Origin: Fusarium oxysporum f. sp. lycopersici 4287
Lineage: Eukaryota > Ascomycota > Sordariomycetes > Hypocreales > Nectriaceae
NCBI RefSeq assembly: GCF_000149955.1
Contig: NC_030991.1
Span: forward strand, 4,301,381-4,365,380
Direction of reading: 5' to 3'
Length of the DNA: 64,000 nucleotides
Shown here: positions 1 through 11,164 of the stretch, in pieces
Layout: each line of letters begins with the position of its first letter
Numbering within the stretch: the stretch's first letter is position 1
Translations under genes and position numbers: made by a program
Notes under the pieces: generated by a model
The model's input: the letters and a program-made list of their open reading frames with translations, nothing else
What the model was told of the DNA's origin: nothing
Database searches by the model: none

Positions 1-1392
1 TCCTGGATCCTTTCCGTCTCTTGATGGTTGGTTGTTCCAGGGTAAGCAAGTTCAGAGCTCCCGTAAACCTTTGTTCATGGAGGTCTTCCGGTGCTTACGG
101 CTTTCGAGAGTTTTTGTGGGGGCTCAAATGACGTAACTGCTGGGGTCGTAATAACAAGCCTGTAGGCTCCTATGTTCCATACGAAGCTATTATTTCATAA
201 CGCTTTGACGAAAACGGTCTTACAATTCATGTCGATGATATGAAAGTTTGCCCAAGGCTCTTATGCAACAAGCGTTAATTTCAGCCTATCTCATTTCCAT
301 AGGTGTAACATAGTCGAGCTTTGGTAGAACTAGTAGGGAGGACCTTCCCTTCGATCCTGCGGCTCAGCTAGCGTAGTCGACATCTAGGTGAATGAGCGAT
401 AGATCAAGGTTTACAAGCTGAATCTGATGGCGGTATAATCTTTTTTTGTTAATTGTGACACGCAGGCTTTGCGAGTATAGAAATTATTTTGGAAAGTAAA
501 TATTGTGAAGACAGACACCGGCACCAAACTCTAGACTACTTCTGAGCCGACAATTCTAACGGCCTTACGGTTCCATCAATCCACCCTTGATTTGATTAAG
601 ATATATGACTCAACAGCCTTTAGGGTCATATCCACTTTCATACTTCAACCTATTTCGTTTAGTATTTTTTTAACTGATGTTTACCCTACAGAAATCCGTG
701 TTATGATCAAAACTCCTGACCAAGAGCCCTGGTATAGAGATCTAGTGCCTTTCTACTAAAGATAGCAATTTATTGGCCAAATCCAACAGGGCAACTGTGA
801 GAACGTCTTATCACAGCGGATTCAACGAGATGTGGAGGCTGACGTGAAGCTTCTCCCTTTCATTGACTAAACTACGAACTGATTCGTCATTCCGATTGTC
901 TTAGCATCAACCCCCTTGCACATGCATCACACAACATTTCTTCGTGGTTTCGAAGCACGTTGTGCAGACCCGCAGCCTGCACTCTTGTAGCAGATATCCA
1001 CTTTTTGAATCGGTCTCTGGTGCGGGCCAAGAAGGGCCAACGTCCTATAGAGTTTGATAAAGAACGGGCTCTCCAGTGCAATACTATGAGGCACCCGAGG
1101 CTTGTATTTGACCTGTTCATTAGAGCGTAGGTCCACCATGAATATTAGCGATACATATACCGGCAACAAAGTCCCCCAAGCCACCAACAGAGCGATGAAC
1201 GACCAGGCCGCACATGTGCTGCACGAGTGGATGGCCTTGGGCCGAGCTCTTACGGTTCAATAGACAATCTACTGCAAAGAAAGATCAATATCCACTAATA
1301 TCTCACAGGAATCGCCCAAAATTATCCAGACACAGTTTTGCCTCTGCCTCCAAATTCTAGGCTTGACTTTGCTTGAGCGATATGACGGCACT
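1..1392. other. intergenic, no supported gene
   Basis: Both strands have only short overlapping reading frames with no family resemblance and no plausible start context. I see no RNA gene or repeat. The last 100 bases presumably include the leader of the small gene at 1393. Confidence 0.5.
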
Positions 1393-1833
1393 ATGGCGAA
1401 CGCTCTTCTAGGTCTGGGAGAAACGGAGATTATATCTACTTTGTCCGAAGACAGCGAGGCTGAGTACGAGAATTTGGCGTCGTTGGACCAAGACGATATC
1501 AACCTAGCCTTCCATTACATTGCGCTAATGCGAATCTTACTTGAGGAAGCAGGAGGGGAAGAAGCTCATATGCAGCGTGAGTACTATGACTCCACATATT
1601 CAGCTACGCAAAACCAGGTTATATACGGTGCTGCCGTAGGTGTACATGGACCCTGTTCGATTCAAAAAACTGATGTGACGGCCCTTCATGATGCCCTTTC
1701 ACAGTCTGAGGTATGCGCCGGGCGGCCATTGGCAATAAGTGCCATCAAAGAACTGCTGGAAATCTGTTCTGCAGCGCTGGAAACAGACTGGATCATAGTG
1801 GAAAGGGAGCCAAAAGAAGGAAAAATGTCTTAA
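1393..1833 (+). CDS. small hypothetical acidic protein, 146 aa
   Basis: An uninterrupted frame of 146 residues begins at the first ATG (MANALLGLGE). Ten further codons upstream are open but begin with TTG, so I start at the ATG. The N-terminal third is acidic (EIISTLSEDSEAEYENL). The rest alternates helical and polar segments and ends in a basic tail. There is no signal peptide, membrane segment or cysteine motif. I do not recognise the family. It converges on the membrane-protein gene that ends at 1893, leaving about 60 bases between the two stops, as is usual for convergent fungal genes. It may be a lineage-restricted protein. Coding status rests only on frame length and ordinary amino-acid composition. 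Confidence 0.5.
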   Translation: MANALLGLGETEIISTLSEDSEAEYENLASLDQDDINLAFHYIALMRILLEEAGGEEAHMQREYYDSTYSATQNQVIYGAAVGVHGPCSIQKTDVTALHDALSQSEVCAGRPLAISAIKELLEICSAALETDWIIVEREPKEGKMS

Positions 1834-1892
1834 ATAATGCTTGATATACATCACGAGACAATTTATTGCCATGGGCGTTGCAAACTCTTCAA

Positions 1893-2768
1893 TTAAACTC
1901 TTCTTGAAAGTCGAAACGAAACCAGAAATACAATATTGAAAACAAAAGACACAATAAGGAGATCGCGGAGATTACCAGGTTTCGTGGATACACTTTGAAT
2001 GTTACCAGTAACGCGTGCTAGTACGCTATCTATGCCAATCACCACCGTGAGATTCAACAGGAGGAGAAGCATGATCAAACACGACATTAAGACCACCATG
2101 ATCGTTACGTATCGAGATGTAACTTCTTTCACCTCTCTTGACATTTCCTTCTCCTCTCCCTCTCTTGGCAATTCCTTCTCCTCTCCCTCCCTTGATATCT
2201 CCTTCTCTTCTTCTGTAGTAGCACTGTGATACGTACTTTCCCACCATAGGGTTGAGACTAGCCACTCAAACAGGGCTAGAAAGAAGAGGGCTGTTGCTAT
2301 TGTGGTGCCTTCCCTGAGTATATTGAGCTTTATGATGTCAAGAGCCCATGGATATTGCTTGATCTTGATAAACTGTTCCAATGGGCCCGGGAACCAGTTG
2401 TCCATACCCTTCCAGATTGGCGTGCATTGGTTTGGGGAGGCACCCCAGCATACCTCGTCCATGCCAAGAGACACTTCGGTTGGTATATTTTTCAAAGCGT
2501 TTGAGATGGCCGTAGCCTTGGAAGATACTTCTTCGACTATCCGACTTGCTCCTCCCTCGATCTTGGAGGCAACGTCAGGGACACGATTTCTAACATCATC
2601 CAGGTCAAAGCGAGAGACTAGTTTGGGGAATTCGAATTTAATTGTCTCGATACCGCGTGTCTTTATTTCCTCATTGGAAATTGCAACAATCATGCAGCTG
2701 ATGCTAATGCATGACGCTATAACAGCTACAGCACTTGACATTCGAGAATGGCGCCACGGATTCTTCAT
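1893..2768 (-). CDS. hypothetical multi-pass membrane protein with a charged 9-residue repeat
   Basis: A single frame of 291 residues starts at ATG. It has an N-terminal hydrophobic segment (about residues 11-29), a long soluble region, a second hydrophobic segment near 156-172, a Glu/Lys/Arg-rich stretch, and two strong hydrophobic helices near 221-243 and 267-285. The charged stretch is a threefold 9-residue repeat of the form GEEKExxRE, encoded by a 27-bp tandem repeat. The soluble part holds a Cys pair (EVCWGASPNQCTP), possibly an extracellular loop. The shape (one N-terminal TM, a loop, then a cluster of C-terminal TMs) recalls fungal four-TM surface proteins, but I cannot place it in SUR7 or any other named family. 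It is convergent with the small gene at 1393-1833. Confidence 0.6.
   Translation of the reverse strand: MKNPWRHSRMSSAVAVIASCISISCMIVAISNEEIKTRGIETIKFEFPKLVSRFDLDDVRNRVPDVASKIEGGASRIVEEVSSKATAISNALKNIPTEVSLGMDEVCWGASPNQCTPIWKGMDNWFPGPLEQFIKIKQYPWALDIIKLNILREGTTIATALFFLALFEWLVSTLWWESTYHSATTEEEKEISREGEEKELPREGEEKEMSREVKEVTSRYVTIMVVLMSCLIMLLLLLNLTVVIGIDSVLARVTGNIQSVSTKPGNLRDLLIVSFVFNIVFLVSFRLSRRV
2137..2217. repeat. 27-bp tandem repeat, three units, inside a coding region
   Basis: Units begin at 2137, 2164 and 2191, each with CTTG followed by a TTCC/TCTCC pyrimidine-rich run. The period is exactly 27 bases, so copy-number change would keep the frame of the membrane protein that contains it. Confidence 0.85.
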
Positions 2769-3931
2769 TACTCCAACTTGGCAAATGATAGTAACCGAGG
2801 GCTTTGGAAGATAACTCTCGAGAGAGCGACGGACTTTATGTCAAAACCGCCGGGATATTACGGTACAATTGCTATTTTCGTGCTTGAACATTGTATACCG
2901 TCCAAATCTGGCAGATCCGGAGTTCGTCAAGCAACGACAACAATAGCCCGATGGGTACCTCAATTTTTATCGCCCTGTGAGCGTTGTCTGTGACAGTACT
3001 AGCAGCGCCAGCGCGGCATATTGTCGCGTCCGGCCAGATGTATACATGTGAAGATTTATTAGCAGGCCTCGTGGATCATTCGTTCAGGGTATGCAAGTGA
3101 ATTATTGATGACTGGCAGACATTCTGACTGTACTTGAGTAGACAACGAAGGTTAGAGGCTGCCAAATGCCATTGATAGCCGTCAGACTCACGACACCGCC
3201 ACAATAGTAGCAGCATATATGATTGACGTGTATGGCAGTTGTACAGTGCACTAAGTCATTGTGTGGAATGCCAGAGTCCTTTTACGATGTCAAATGATAC
3301 AGGGTCATGCATGTTGTTGGTGGGACCGGTTGAGACTGACACGATTCTAACGTGAGTTTAGAGACGCTTATCCTTGGTTAGGATGTAAGTAGAAGGCAGA
3401 GAGTTAAATTTGGATGCCCCCCTCTTCTATAGTTGTCATCTTTGGATAGGTGTGACGAGGTACTGTGGGAGGGTGGAATATCTCAAGTTTGGTCTAATAG
3501 CGGATTCGCGGTCTTTGCATGCAGGCTGCATGCGTGGTTGGGAATAGTTATAAACAAGATAGTTTTTGAGATTATTCATAGAAGTCGTTTAGCTATGTAT
3601 AATAAGACACTTTGAAGAAATGGGTAAAAGAACATTAAAATACAACAATCAAATAAATATCTCTCCAATACGTTAACCTAGAGTAAAGCATCGAGTATAC
3701 GTAATATCGGTTGTTCTAGCCGATTAAACCACCAAGTATGAAGTAGATGAAATACCCAGGGTGGAAAGTACAGCTCCTGGATCGTTATACAAGACGATAT
3801 CCGGCTGATATTTTGACAAAACATGAACGATATGTAAAGACCTCAGAATGTGGATAACCGTGCCATTGAGGGAGATGTCATGGAAAAAGGGAAGTGGAGA
3901 AATTTGGGAAATGGAACAAGCTTCGTGGAGT
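2769..3931. other. intergenic, no supported gene
   Basis: This holds the upstream region of the membrane-protein gene (-) and the 3' flank of the GH16 gene (-). Open frames here are under 82 codons and unconvincing. No repeat or RNA gene was seen. Confidence 0.5.
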
Positions 3932-4885
3932 TTAAGCTCGGGGCTCCTGATATATTTCAATGCTTTTGATGAGCCAGTAGGCCTCCCGTAGGTGGGAAGG
4001 GTTAGAAGCAATGTACGTTTTGCAGTCACCTAGAGCCGCTGTCTCGGGATTTGAATCCCAAATACCAGGAGAGCCTGCCCAATCGCCGCAAAAGGTAGTG
4101 TCAAAGACTATACGGTGCTCTTTGAAATGATCATCAAGGTGGCAGCCGTCACCGCCATTGAACCTAGCCGCAGCTGGACCCCAAGATGTAGGATCCGGAT
4201 GGCCTGTCCGAATGTCACTGGGGACAGAACCGCGCTGAAAAAACCAAACAGCGATATATTCTGATGTCCACTCTGTCGCATAGACACCGCCCTTTACGCT
4301 ATTGAACCCATTGCCATAGTTCTGGCTTCTCGACGTGATCTGGCCACAGCCTCCCGGTGCATTACAGTCGTCACCGATCTGCAAAGTACTCTGATCGCTA
4401 CCTTCGTTATTGACAATGCAGCCGGGCCCAGTATGTAGATACATGCCATTGTGTGTCTGGGTATTTACACCCTCTATGATATCGATCTCACCTGAGAAAG
4501 GCCAGTCAGGTCCAAACATCCAGAAGGCAGGCCATACCCCGGGGATGCTTCCAGGCATATGGGTAATGTCAGCAATGAAAAGACCGTGTGTAAAGGACTT
4601 TTGAGAGTGTATGCGGACAGATTTGCGACCGTTCGGGGGGTTTTCAGTTTTGTAGTCGACGCCCAGATAGATACCATTGCCGGAAACCCTAGCAAGGCCT
4701 TGGGACTTCGCAGTGGTCGAGTCGACGTACTCAACGAACCCGTGCGTAGGATCTTCCTCGTCAAAGAAATCAAAAGAATTGAAGAAGTTGGAGGAGTCAA
4801 TCCTATTGCTAAGGGTATACTGGGCACTGACATTGATACCTCGGATCATAGCCGTGGAAGCAATAGCGAGACAGATAATACGCAT
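3932..4885 (-). CDS. secreted GH16 endo-1,3(4)-beta-glucanase
   Basis: The 317-residue product is a glycoside hydrolase family 16 protein, a retaining hydrolase of beta-1,3 or mixed-linkage glucans. The family signature GEIDIIEG lies at residues 132-139, with the expected nucleophile E133 and acid/base E138. Around it are typical GH16 segments (GVWPAFWMFG, NGMYLHTGPGC, GCG followed by an Asn-rich loop, and HRIVFDTTFCGDWAG). The N-terminus MRIICLAIASTAMIRG...SA is a likely signal peptide, which is why I start at 4885. The frame stays open upstream to 5032, and an ATG at 4900 is an alternative. Length and loop pattern match secreted fungal mixed-linked glucanases, so a role in wall remodelling or glucan breakdown is likely. 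No intron is needed. It is divergent from the ferric-reductase-like gene at 5449. Confidence 0.93.
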   Translation of the reverse strand: MRIICLAIASTAMIRGINVSAQYTLSNRIDSSNFFNSFDFFDEEDPTHGFVEYVDSTTAKSQGLARVSGNGIYLGVDYKTENPPNGRKSVRIHSQKSFTHGLFIADITHMPGSIPGVWPAFWMFGPDWPFSGEIDIIEGVNTQTHNGMYLHTGPGCIVNNEGSDQSTLQIGDDCNAPGGCGQITSRSQNYGNGFNSVKGGVYATEWTSEYIAVWFFQRGSVPSDIRTGHPDPTSWGPAAARFNGGDGCHLDDHFKEHRIVFDTTFCGDWAGSPGIWDSNPETAALGDCKTYIASNPSHLREAYWLIKSIEIYQEPRA

Positions 4886-5448
4886 CCTGTCAATGGTCAT
4901 CCAAATAGTAAAGAATAGAAAGATGATGTGCGTCAAGTCTCGTGGGCTTCTGGAGGTACAAATGTCGCCCATAGGGTCAGATGTAGATGCCAGCCAAATT
5001 TGGACGTACGTGCAGAACATGATATCTGGCACAAGAAGTATGAATCATTCAAAAGTTTCTCATTATTCTACGAAGTTTTCAAGAGCAGTATGTATATTGC
5101 GAGTCATTATTTGCGAATGTTTGGATGTATGACCCACGAGGTAAGCTCAGACGCTGTGACAAACCGGGAGGTTGACTGTCAACGAGAAAATTGTCTTGTG
5201 TGTTTGAATGTTTCTGAGACCTCGGCAAGTTGGATAAAAATGATGCGGGAGGCTTGCAATTTGGTTATGGCACGACACGGTAAGTTTTGCTTCTTTCAAC
5301 ATCGCTTGTATTCCTGGTTTTGTTTCTATTATAACCTATCCCAAACCAGAAGAGCCCCAGATGTAAGAGTCTGGAGTATGCCTACTATTACAGTATAAAA
5401 GCTACAATCACAGCCAAAGCGGGAGAACTCAGAGCTCTCAGGATCAGA
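4886..5448. other. shared upstream region of two divergent genes
   Basis: About 560 bases separate the starts of the GH16 gene (-) and the ferric-reductase-like gene (+), so the promoters of both must lie here. I could not identify a specific operator or a convincing TATA element. The open frames across it are upstream continuations or shadows. Confidence 0.5.
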
Positions 5449-7133
5449 ATGGACTTAATATTAGTCTGTTTATTTGTGTTTCTGGCTGACTTGTGTTTTT
5501 GGATTCCATTGTCAAGGCTTCCAGGCTTGCGCCAGAAGCTTACTGATAGGATAGCAGGACCGAAAAGGAAGGAAAAGAAGTCGGATATCGTGGATGACCA
5601 TGATCTAACTGGATTTGCGCCACCCCACAAGACAAGGGCTATCATATCGATTGTGGTCGCAGCAGAAAATGTTCTCTTGCTTCTCTATGCCTTCATGAGT
5701 GAGAAATCAATCCGTGGAGTGAGCATCGGCTCGGGAAAATTGGCGTTAGCAAACCTATTTCCTCTCTTCTTATTTGGCTCTCACGAAATCATTCTCGTCA
5801 AGTTACTACGGCACAGCCAGCAGCAAGTCCTCTGGGCGCATAGCCTCTTCGCGTGGATTGCTTGGTATGAAATGGAAGTCCACGTCGCAACTTCACTGTT
5901 CCTCGTCTCGGGCCTGAGTAAGTCTCTCTAAAATTCGCGAAAGCTTGATTGCTAAGCATAATCATCTAGCTTCGTGGAATAGCTTGATAGGCTGTATTAT
6001 GGGGTTCCTGGTAAGCCGTGTGGACGTATCCAATTGCATGGAAAGCTACTAAATGCCTCTCGCAGACTTCTTTGGCCTTGGTTGGCAGCCTGGTGCGGTC
6101 ATTTAACATGACAACAAGGCTTCATCGAACCTTTCATGGCGTTATTGCAATCATCGGCATACTAGGCGGCACGATCCATCTCTTACAGTCGATCTCGTGT
6201 TTGTTGCTTGTGTTGGCCACTGTATGTTTTGGGGTCACCGGAATTCACAGCCTCTGGCGCCCATACAGTATGCCAAATGCCATACTTGCCGTCGGCATTG
6301 ATGACTCGTTTGAGAGGAAAGAAGCGGTAGAATTGAAGTTTCGGGTACCTGATAGTAAGCATGACTTTTACATCGAAACCTCCGGGACCTTTTACAGGGC
6401 AGCTTATGTCGCAGCGAGAGATAGTGGGGGGTGTGAAGCTACGGTGCTGCTCCCACTTTCCACCCTGAAAAGTAGAAAAAACCATGGTTCACTTCAATAC
6501 CACGGACCTTTCCGCGCACCTTTATCTCCCTACATATATCTGAGCGCGAAACTCGACATCATCACAACAGGTAGCGGTATTATCGAGGGGTTTTCTTGCT
6601 TTAGATGGCGGCAACGGGTTGCAGAATCTGAGAACAAAACACCGGTCTTTACTAGACTAGTTTGGCTTACCACGAAGTCGTGTCCACCATATCTTTCCTA
6701 TTACATGAATGATATGTCTTGGGAGAAGGAAGATGCTACAATCTTGGTTATCGTTCTTGGTAGCGAGGTGATGGGCTCGAAACACGTCACCTCTTGTTCA
6801 GATTCAATTCGAAATGAATCAATCGTTCTTGACAAACAAGATGACGATGAAGAAGGTCGTAACGAAAAGAATGCCCACGAAAGGAATGATATTAACAATA
6901 ATGCATCATTACATTCATTTCAAGCTAAAATGACTATAAAATACGAAATCAACATAGATATGAAACATGCTATCAAGAAATATGTCAAAGAGCCTTCGAG
7001 ACGAAGATATGGTCAGTTTGTTATTCGCATTGCTACTTCAATACTTTCACTTATTACCATGCTGATGGCTGTTTTGTTATACTAACCTTTCCTAGTGATC
7101 GGTGAAAGTCTCAGGGCCCTGCTTCAGGACTAG
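5449..7133 (+). CDS. ferric-reductase-like bis-heme membrane protein (four exons)
   Basis: My model joins 5449-5917, 5970-6010, 6066-7011 and 7096-7133, giving 497 residues. All introns are GT-AG with branch-like signals; the last has a perfect TACTAAC followed by CCTTTCCTAG. Evidence for a ferric reductase/NADPH-oxidase-type core is six hydrophobic segments and two H-x13-H pairs in successive helices (H131/H145 and H194/H208), the spacing that binds two hemes in that family. Further on, GPF at about 340 and TTGSGI resemble the NAD(P)H-binding GPYG and GSGI elements, and RLVWLTTK is also family-like. The flavin-binding HPFT motif is not apparent, so electron transfer may be altered. An acidic, Asn-rich insert follows. 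Without the last intron the protein would appear to end in an extra hydrophobic helix, which I take as an artefact. Specific substrate (iron, oxygen or other) is unknown. Confidence 0.65.
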
Positions 7134-8179
7134 ATTTCTGGATTCAAACTTTAGAAGGACCTGGGTATATGGTAATCACCTTGGGCCTTACTCACTTGAG
7201 AGGCTATAACGGAGACTGGTGTCCCTGGCAGATCTAGCAACGCTGTTGGGTAGTCATTGCTCGCTAAAATCATCAATCATTCGACAATAGGCTAACCGGT
7301 CAGATTGCCGCCAGTCTCAGAACCAAAGGTTTCTTAACCAAATGGCGCTGACAGTCAAGGACGGAAGTGGGAGGCCGTCACTGTGTACGCCAATGACAGC
7401 CAAGAGGCTACATATAGAGCCCATCAAATAAATGCATCCATCATACGCGTCGTCTCGCACCTTATCGTTCTGTTGAATACAGCTAGCCTCGATTATCCTA
7501 GAAATGAATGGTTTTGTCGCCTTATACAGCCTCCACATTTCCAACCTGTGATGCCAGATGCTCGGCGCCCTATTATCAACATAAATATAGATTGTGTGAG
7601 TAAGACAAAAGTCTTCTGTAGCTATGAACGGATGTGTAAAGATATGGTTTCTATTTATCCCCCATCTCCTCCCCCCTCCCCCATAAGCTAGATCGATATT
7701 CAGGTCTTCAATGAAGATCCTGGCATGTTTCACGTAATAGAATTAATTGAGGGGAATAGCAGTCATTCATTGCCTGGACCAAAAACGTCCCAGAGCGAAG
7801 CCAAATGTTCTTAGTTTACGTCCTTTATTTCACGCCTATACATGGAGATAAGTACTTATCGACGAAGCCACCCATATCTACCCCATCTCATATTAAGTAC
7901 ATGCTCTCATTTCAGGCCACCAGCGCCAGTAGTAATATTATGGCAACATAGAAGTTACGAATTACCTCAAGCCAATCTGAGGTTCTAAATAAATTTGGCT
8001 TGTATTCTCTTCGAGTCTTGTGTAACCTTGAACGATCGCCTTTGCGTCCCAGCTCGGCCAAAATTGTTTTCTTTTCTTTTTACACTCTATATCCACCCTT
8101 ATACGGGAACAAACATATAACACTGGTTCCCCTGGCTATACTATATAGGTGGCCATTAGAGAAACACTAAAAGTTCGAC
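7134..8179. other. intergenic, with one G-rich tract
   Basis: No supported gene. A C-rich run at about 7658-7684 on this strand places G-runs of five, six and five on the other strand, a possible but unproven quadruplex former. Short frames near 7317-7733 on both strands look like chance. Confidence 0.5.
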
Positions 8180-8470
8180 TCATATTCGAGCCTTCTTTAA
8201 GATATTGGACGACTCTGGCTTCCAAAATTCAACCAGAGCCTCTAGATTCTCACGGTGCTTTATTTTGAGTTGCTCTTGCTGCTTTGTTGATGATGTCTCT
8301 TCCAGAACTCTTGCAGTATGAGCTACGGCTGCAAGATGGATTGCGTGGCCTGTTACAAGGTCTCTAGCTTTCAAGGTACGAGTCTTGAGAAATGGGCTTT
8401 TTGGCAAATAGAGCTCGCATAAATCCCGCGAACCTGCAAACTTTCTTGGTCTTCTTTGTGACATGGTCAT
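8180..8470 (-). CDS. small hypothetical protein, 96 aa (doubtful)
   Basis: An ATG-started frame of 96 residues is rich in Lys, Arg and Glu, with a helical middle (KQQEQLKIKHRENLEALVEFW). It stands at the edge of the AT-rich gene-poor stretch. I recognise no family, and no neighbour suggests a role. It could be a real small gene, the last exon of a decayed gene, or a chance frame. Confidence 0.3.
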   Translation of the reverse strand: MTMSQRRPRKFAGSRDLCELYLPKSPFLKTRTLKARDLVTGHAIHLAAVAHTARVLEETSSTKQQEQLKIKHRENLEALVEFWKPESSNILKKARI

Positions 8471-10397
8471 CTGTAATTGCAGCCGGTCTCAGATGCGATA
8501 ACTGAGTGTCTTACCACCGGATATATGTAATATTTAACATTGCACATATTGGCTATATTAATTCAGTAAATTATGCAAAACAAAGCTAAAGCATAGGATT
8601 TATTCTATGAATAGCTAGCTTTCTCCTATGAATATTTTATACGAAATGCTGATATCTTACGTTGTTTAAATTACATTTGAAACGAATTATTAAAAACTTA
8701 TAATAGAGCTACGAATATAATTATACAGTTTAATTATTACCTTATGCTTGACGTTGTATTTCTTCCATACTATTTGATAAATGTTAATACTTTTGAACGG
8801 AGTTATTCCTTGCTATATATATGCACCAAAAGTTGTAGGGTCATTGCCTCAGTAAACACAGCCAAGGCCTCAATATTGGCCGATCAAAAGAAAAAGCATA
8901 TACAGTATAAAGCTTAGAAGCCTAAGCCCAAATCGGAATCCGAATATCGGTATTCTGTCAAGACTAAGCTTATGGAATCGAAGAGGCTTAGAACATCTTT
9001 ATTGTTGCGTGGCTGAAACTTTTCACTTGGCACCTCGTAATAAGTACGCACAGTATATCTAAAGTTCATAATCCGCTAATTTGTCCACCTGTAAGGAGTG
9101 AAAGCCATTACCTTAGTGTAGCTGATGAAGAGACCCAGAGAGTTTATCTCACCCTCTTCCTTGTTGGCAAACGTAGGTGTGGCCGTGGTATCAAGGTGAT
9201 TACTCGAAGTAGATGCCCAGTAGTATCCCTACTTACCTCGAAATCACTAGTATGTAGTGGACAATTCCTCGGCCTTACGAGGATGGCCTGGCGTGGATTC
9301 GAAGAACGACTGACTATCCCCAAGTGTTATCTGCAAGAACGAACAGCAACATTATTCTCCTTCTTGTTAAGCTCGCTGAGTGTACATCAGCTTTACGCTC
9401 ATTACTAGCCACTTGCCGTGCTAAACCTAGTTCTTACACTTGTCGTTGACACGAGAGATGTCAATCATGTTCATTTGATTACCTATTTGGTGAGAAAAAC
9501 GCACGTCTCAATGGGCCCTCAATTCGTTTTGTAGCGTAGAGCCAATTGGTAACACCTGATTTTCCGACCGTTTCTCGATGGTTGTTGTTCACCTTCTAGA
9601 TAAGTATAAAAGAAAGATTCCTATTGACTAAAAGCAATAAGGCTAGTTAACAGACATATAATATTACTATGAACTATAATAATATAATTCAGAGTTAAAC
9701 ATCAATATACTATAGTTACAGTATGGTGTATAGACATTGTCCTCTTTGCAACAACATTCTCTTTCTTACTTAGATTAAAGTACCAGCTTTGGACCACCGA
9801 ATTGCCGTATAAGCCCATTTTCGGCTGCAAAAGAGATGTACCTCAAAAGCAGAGCGAAGCACAAGCGCTAGTCCTAGAGTGGTCACGCTACAAACAGTCC
9901 AAGCTTGCTTTATGATGACCTCCCCTAAGCGGCTTTCTACTGCAATGCAGGCGTATACAGCTCAATAAAATGCATTATGCATACTATGTGGGGCCCTTCA
10001 CACTTGGGAAATCTGTTATGCAGGAGGAAAATACGCATGCTCAAAACGGTATAATAAGCAACGTAGATAGTATACTACGCTACTAAGTATAGCCCACCCT
10101 ATAGTTTTTACTTTTTTTGAAGTAGCCAAGAATTTACAAGAAGGGGCTTTTGATCATACTTAGCAAATTATAGTTAACTATATTTCCTACAGGCACTTCT
10201 ACTATTTAAACTATCAAGATATCTAACATGCTACAGTTTGGTTCACTGCAACGGCTGCACCTAACCGTCCCCAAAAGATTGGCTAATAACTGTTATTGTT
10301 GCCATTGCAGTGGCGCATATAGCTGTTTATAGGAGCTTACGGTGAACCAAGCCTTAGCATATATCTGTGGTTGGAAAATATGTTTGGCATTGGATAT
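8471..10397. other. AT-rich gene-poor stretch, possible decayed repeat
   Basis: The region is visibly AT-rich, with many TATA/TAAT runs (for example around 8520-8830, 9600-9740 and 10050-10240) and stop codons in all frames. No gene is supportable. The texture would fit an old transposon degraded by C-to-T mutation, but I found no second copy or recognisable protein fragment here, so this is only a guess. Confidence 0.4.
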
Positions 10398-11164
10398 CTA
10401 TGCTGCGGATTCATAACCTTCATCCTGTACCGATGTTCCATCCTGTACCGATGTTTCATCCTGTCCCGGGGTTTCATCCTGTACCAGTGTGCCGACAACC
10501 TGCATAGAGTTAGTGACTGGCAACAGATGCCGAAAGTGCACTTTACCTTTCGGATGTCTCTGATAAGAGTATTTCGAGCTTTGTATTTTTCATGCCACTT
10601 GTTGACGAGGGCAAGCGCATCAGCGTCGTCCTTGACTGTATCTGCGATCCTTGTAGTGTCAAGGTCGAATGATCCTGCCTCCTCGTCGTCCTCGATATCG
10701 CCCCCTATTGCTTCATCCAGCAACGATGAAAAACGATAAACACCATGAGTTTGCATCTCCTGAATCCAAACATCGAACCTTGTTTCGGGCTCTTCTTTCT
10801 CATATGAGTCAGCCCAGTCGATGGGCGTCCATCCATGGCTGTTGTCGCTTATAGCATCAAGGCAGCCAGTGTCCAACACAACCTTCTCGCTATCTCTATA
10901 TGCCTTCGCAATTGCGTTAAAATCCTGATCTGGCAACTCTACCTTATCTCCTACACCCCCTGCGATCCGGCGGCGGAATGAGTGATATTCCGCCTTACTG
11001 CATACAACGTACTTTGTACGGGACGTACAGCTGTCACGGATCGTGCCACAATTCTTTTTGATTTTCCCTTCGTATTTTACCTTGACTCGGCCCGTTAAAT
11101 AGAAGCTGGCGCCTTTCAATGGTTTGTAAAGCTCAGGTGGTTTGTCGTGCTTAGAGGAAGACAT
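10398..11164 (-). CDS. BRCT-like domain protein with acidic C-terminal QDE repeats (two exons)
   Basis: The exons on the minus strand are 11164-10547 and 10499-10398, joined across a 47-base intron (10500-10546) with GTAAAG donor, CACTAAC branch and TGCAG acceptor. The product is 239 residues. Residues 16-106 resemble a BRCT fold: LKGASFYLTG at the start, a middle CGTIRDS, then TKYVVCSKAEY, the typical TxxT/HLVxxxxxE-like strand, and VVLDTGCLDAIS in place of the usual WLxxS helix, where the Trp is missing. BRCT domains mediate phosphopeptide or protein contacts in DNA-repair factors and occur at the N-terminus of fungal PARPs, but no WGR or catalytic domain follows here. The acidic middle is followed by four VQDExx-type units. 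Ignoring the intron gives a different, basic tail that I consider false. I start at the ATG of MSSSKHDK because the upstream extension is low-quality. Confidence 0.6.
10416..10487. repeat. 18-bp coding minisatellite, four units
   Basis: On the minus strand four 18-base units centred on ACAGGATGAAAC encode LVQDET, PGQDET, SVQDGT and SVQDEG. The period is a multiple of three and lies wholly within exon 2 of the BRCT-like gene. Confidence 0.85.

Noticed and set aside
3724..4029. 101-codon minus-strand frame overlapping the end of the GH16 gene
   Set aside because: It is in another phase within and beyond the glucanase coding end and has no motif.
7012..7085. C-terminal transmembrane helix of the ferric-reductase-like protein
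   Set aside because: The segment is better read as an intron: GTCAGT donor, TACTAAC branch and CCTAG acceptor, and the following exon continues in frame to a stop at 7133.
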